Origin: Bog-950 sp964620645
GTDB lineage: Bacteria > Bacteroidota > Bacteroidia > Chitinophagales > LD1
Assembly: GCA_964620645.1 (NCBI GenBank)
Contig: CAZUHU010000013.1
Location: forward strand, 1 to 36,720
Length of the DNA: 36,720 bases
Reading direction: 5' to 3'
A program made the translations under genes and the position numbers. Below the pieces are notes generated by a model. The model made no database searches and was not told the DNA's origin. It saw only the letters and a list, made by a program, of their open reading frames with translations. Below, piece after piece: positions 34,302 through 36,720 of the stretch (position 1 is its first letter; every line of letters begins with the position of its first letter).

Positions 34302-35717
34302 TCATCTTATAACCGTTAACGGACCATTGAAGTCATAGCTCTGCCCGTTATGCTTAATATGAATGATATAGTAATACGTTGCTCCCGGTAGGTTTTCGCC
34401 GTTCCATGTTCCGGCCCAATCGTTTTGGTATGGCGCCTGGTAAAACACCTGGTCTCCCCAGCGGTTTACGATGCGCACCTCATTGTCAGGGTAGCGCTCT
34501 AAATCGCGTATATGCCAGTAGTCGTTGTAGCCATCACCATTAGGGGTAATGGCATTAGGTATAAAGAACAGGGTAAAGGGCTTATCGCGCACCATTATTA
34601 CCACACTGTCGTAATCGGCACAACCGCGGCCATCTTCTACGGTTAAGTAGTAAGTTGTATTGCTATCCGGCCAGGCTAAAGGTGTAGGGCAATCGGCGCA
34701 GCTTAAGTTGTAGTCAGGTGTCCAATAGTAATTCTGTCCGCCAAAGGCATTAATTTGTATGGTGTCGGTTCTCCATATCAAAGTATCAACGCCGGCAACG
34801 GCAAAACTCTTGCTCGTTATAGCCAATGCAAAAGGAGAGTAGTTGTAGTTATCCCACACAAACTTGCTGATGCGGTTAAAAGGGCTACCATCTATAATGG
34901 TATCGCGGAAGATGGATTCCCATTCCGGTAAATTCTGCCAATGCACAATGTCATTCCAACTGCCATCGGCAACGGTATCATACATAATGGTGATGTTGGC
35001 CGAATCGCTGCCGGTTACGTGATACAAACGGTGATACCAATTAGGGTTGATTTGACAAACCAAATGAAAACGGGTGTTACGGTCAAAGCCTTCGGCAGTG
35101 GGGTCCACATTGGCAAAGCGGGCTTTGTAGTGGTTTTGGTTACTAGCCAGTGGTTCAAATTCCACCGGGCGGTAGCGGCTTGTTCCTAAGTTACTACCCA
35201 CCGGGAATAGATAAACGCCGGTGCTGTTAGTGCGGCGCAAAAGGCCACCATCTTCTAAACTACTTACAAAACCGCTGGTGCGTTGTACTGAGCCAAGAGC
35301 AGGGTTCAGTTCCCATACGGTGTTGGTGTCCATGTTAAACTCGCGGTCTGTCAGGTTAAGGTTGCCGTCCACATACACATCGAGGTCGCCGTACTTAGTG
35401 CCCTGGTTAAGCAGCGTTAAGTTATGGAAGTGCGTTTCGCTATTGCCTCGTATGCGTTGGTCAGCCGCCCATAGGTAAACCCAGCCGGTTCCGATGGAAT
35501 CGAAACAACGGTTAGGCGCATTGTGTATCCAATCACCGGTTACAAAAATGCTGTCGGTGTTATTGTAATGTCCGTCGTTTTGATTGTAAGCATCGCCCAC
35601 TATGGATAGATAAGCTCCATCCTTAATAGAAACAAGGTTGTTATTACTCCAGTAGGCGTTTTGGCCAAAGGAAGAAAAACACAACAGCAATAGGGCGAAG
35701 AAGGGAAATCCTCTCAT
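34302..35717 (-). CDS. secreted protein with gliding-motility-type (type B) T9SS C-terminal domain
   Basis: A 471-aa surface protein. The signal peptide MRGFPFFALLLLCFSSFGQ fixes the start at 35717; the open frame upstream (62 more codons) is not protein-like and would hide the signal. The middle is beta-rich, with an Ig-like segment (TDTIQINAFGGQNYYWTPDYNLSC region, then a CADCPTPLAWPDSNTTYYLTVEDGRGC stretch). Residues 380-471 are the type B sorting domain: IPNAITPNGDGYNDYW, then VRIVNRWGDQVF, WAGTWNGE and a final YDFNGPLTVIR. Such domains direct T9SS export and surface attachment, often with a PorP/SprF partner like the downstream gene. No enzyme motif is seen; adhesion is a guess. Confidence 0.92.
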   Translation of the reverse strand: MRGFPFFALLLLCFSSFGQNAYWSNNNLVSIKDGAYLSIVGDAYNQNDGHYNNTDSIFVTGDWIHNAPNRCFDSIGTGWVYLWAADQRIRGNSETHFHNLTLLNQGTKYGDLDVYVDGNLNLTDREFNMDTNTVWELNPALGSVQRTSGFVSSLEDGGLLRRTNSTGVYLFPVGSNLGTSRYRPVEFEPLASNQNHYKARFANVDPTAEGFDRNTRFHLVCQINPNWYHRLYHVTGSDSANITIMYDTVADGSWNDIVHWQNLPEWESIFRDTIIDGSPFNRISKFVWDNYNYSPFALAITSKSFAVAGVDTLIWRTDTIQINAFGGQNYYWTPDYNLSCADCPTPLAWPDSNTTYYLTVEDGRGCADYDSVVIMVRDKPFTLFFIPNAITPNGDGYNDYWHIRDLERYPDNEVRIVNRWGDQVFYQAPYQNDWAGTWNGENLPGATYYYIIHIKHNGQSYDFNGPLTVIR

Positions 35718-35850
35718 TATCAAAGCCTGCGAATTTAGTCGAAAAATCGCGTAGCGAATAAAAGAAAAATCCCTTGGCTTTAGCATGCCGCTTGTTAGCT
35801 GCTTTCGCATTATTTTGTCGCCTGCAATAAGACTCCTAAATTTCCAAGCT

Positions 35851-36558
35851 ATGACAGTTACTGAAGTGTTAAACGAACTAAAGGCTCTGGGCAGCCCCGC
35901 CATAAAAAAGGTGCTGATGAACCATGGCGCTAAAGAGCCCTTTTATGGTGTTAAGGTGGAGGACCTTAAAAAGGTGCTGAAGAAGATAAAAGGCGATCAG
36001 AAACTGGCGCTTGACCTATACGACACCGGCATTAGCGATGCCATGTATTTAGCCGGCCTTGCTGCTGATGGCTCTAAAATGACAAAAAAGGAGTTGCAAC
36101 ATTGGGTAAAGAATGCCTACTGGTACATGATAAGCGAATACAGTGTGCCCTGGGTTACTTCCGAAAGCCCCTATGGTTGGGAACTGGCCAAGGAGTGGAT
36201 TGACAGCAAGAACGAATTGGTTGCTTCCGCAGGTTGGGCTTCTCTATCTAACCTATTGGCTGTTACCCCTAACGAAGAGGTGGATGCCAAATGGATGAAG
36301 GCCTTACTGCAAAGGGTAAAGAAGGAAATACATAAAGCCCCTAACCGGGTGCGCTATACCATGAACGGTTTTGTAATTGCACTGGGCGGCTACTATCCGG
36401 AAATGACTAATGAAGCACTAGCAACCGCTAGAGAAATGGGCGTGGTAATGGTGGATATGGGTGGCACCGCCTGCAAAGTGCCTTCGGCAACTGACTATAT
36501 AAAGAAGATGGAGGCTAAAGGCGTAATCGGCAAGAAGCGCAAAACCGCTAAGTGCTAG
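35851..36558 (+). CDS. DNA alkylation repair protein, AlkD-like HEAT-repeat family
   Basis: A 235-aa, mostly helical protein of the AlkD-like family; characterised relatives are DNA glycosylases for positively charged alkyl adducts such as 3-methyladenine and 7-methylguanine. The order GSPAIKKVLMNHGAKEPFYGVKVEDLKK at residues 14-41, the HWVKNAYWYMISEY segment and the W-SESPYGWELAKEWI stretch fit the HEAT-like repeats. The open frame begins at 35785, but MTVTEVLNELKALG from 35851 is the family-like start; the preceding 22 residues would run into the divergent promoter zone. The C-terminal KKRKTAKC is basic. The gene is divergent from the type B sorting-domain gene (133 bp). Catalytic competence was not judged. 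Confidence 0.88.
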   Translation: MTVTEVLNELKALGSPAIKKVLMNHGAKEPFYGVKVEDLKKVLKKIKGDQKLALDLYDTGISDAMYLAGLAADGSKMTKKELQHWVKNAYWYMISEYSVPWVTSESPYGWELAKEWIDSKNELVASAGWASLSNLLAVTPNEEVDAKWMKALLQRVKKEIHKAPNRVRYTMNGFVIALGGYYPEMTNEALATAREMGVVMVDMGGTACKVPSATDYIKKMEAKGVIGKKRKTAKC

Positions 36559-36570
36559 AAAATGGTTGAC

Positions 36571-36679
36571 AAAAGTTGACACTTTTTAATTTCAACCTTG
36601 CCCGAAAAATTGACTTTATAATTTGATTATCAATTAATTAAGCGCAATTTATCCAAAATAAAAAGTTGACACTTTTAAT
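36571..36679. repeat. repeated small palindrome at the right edge
   Basis: AAAAGTTGACACTTTT occurs at 36571-36586 and again at 36661-36676, exactly 90 bp apart. It is a 6-bp inverted repeat (AAAAGT/ACTTTT) around TGAC. A degenerate copy, AATTGACTTTATAAT, lies between at about 36608-36622. The region after the AlkD-like gene is otherwise AT-rich and without a gene up to the edge; it may be the control region of a gene beyond the window. Confidence 0.7.
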
Positions 36680-36720
36680 CAAAAGCTTAACCGCAAACCT
36701 GCCCCATAAGCGGTTGCCAT

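Noticed and set aside
34063..34338. Plus-strand open frame of 91 codons over REP-like element B
   Set aside because: It runs through the palindromes and into the antisense of the type B gene; there is no protein-like composition or start signal.
35718..35903. N-terminal extension of the type B protein gene to 35903
   Set aside because: It would bury the clear signal peptide MRGFPFFALLLLCFSSFGQ, and it overlaps the divergent AlkD-like start.

Overview
The window looks like chromosomal DNA of a Bacteroidota bacterium. The evidence is a giant secreted protein with a type A type IX secretion system (T9SS) C-terminal domain, a type B (gliding-motility-type) C-terminal domain protein next to a PorP/SprF-family protein, AT-rich starts with little Shine-Dalgarno signal, and promoter-like TAnnTTTG boxes. 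The genus cannot be read from the sequence; a Chitinophaga/Sphingobacteria-like lineage is a guess. LpxB indicates a lipid A outer membrane. I see no phage genes, transposase, integrase, plasmid functions or CRISPR array. No stretch longer than 300 bases lacks a gene.

Layout. Positions 1-2959 are the tail of a surface polysaccharide cluster on the + strand: a CpsB-type phosphatase cut by the left edge, the dTDP-rhamnose genes rfbC and rfbD, and cysQ. Positions 3076-8606 are housekeeping: ribonuclease R (+), a cold-shock protein (-), an RlmI-type rRNA methyltransferase (-) and a HerA-like ATPase (+). Positions 8721-15050 hold one 2109-residue secreted adhesin-like protein, followed by an exported glutathione peroxidase. 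Positions 15726-18804 are a three-gene minus-strand operon: a GT2 glycosyltransferase, a DUF2304 membrane protein, and a polytopic membrane protein with TPRs that carries the motifs of the eukaryotic TMTC O-mannosyltransferases. Positions 18952-21230 are surE, a small membrane protein and lpxB. Positions 21289-24824 are a DUF4836-like membrane-anchored protein with an ABC ATPase/permease pair, followed by a zinc alcohol dehydrogenase. Positions 26000-29705 are bounded by tRNA-Ala(GGC) and tRNA-Arg(ACG) and contain xth, a duplicated DoxX-like protein and a 545-residue protein with GNAT-like motifs. Positions 29959-36558 hold a secreted metzincin-type protease, a redoxin, the PorP/SprF plus type B C-terminal domain pair, and an AlkD-like repair protein. 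Two REP-like palindrome pairs lie around the porP-like gene.

How the parts may work together. Much of the window serves the cell envelope: polysaccharide precursors, lipid A, T9SS cargo and a partner, and a possible protein O-glycosylation operon whose targets could include the secreted proteins here. The most system-like candidate is that GT2/DUF2304/TMTC-like operon. The ABC unit with non-canonical ATPase motifs and a perfect 12-bp hairpin inside its first codons is a second point of interest.
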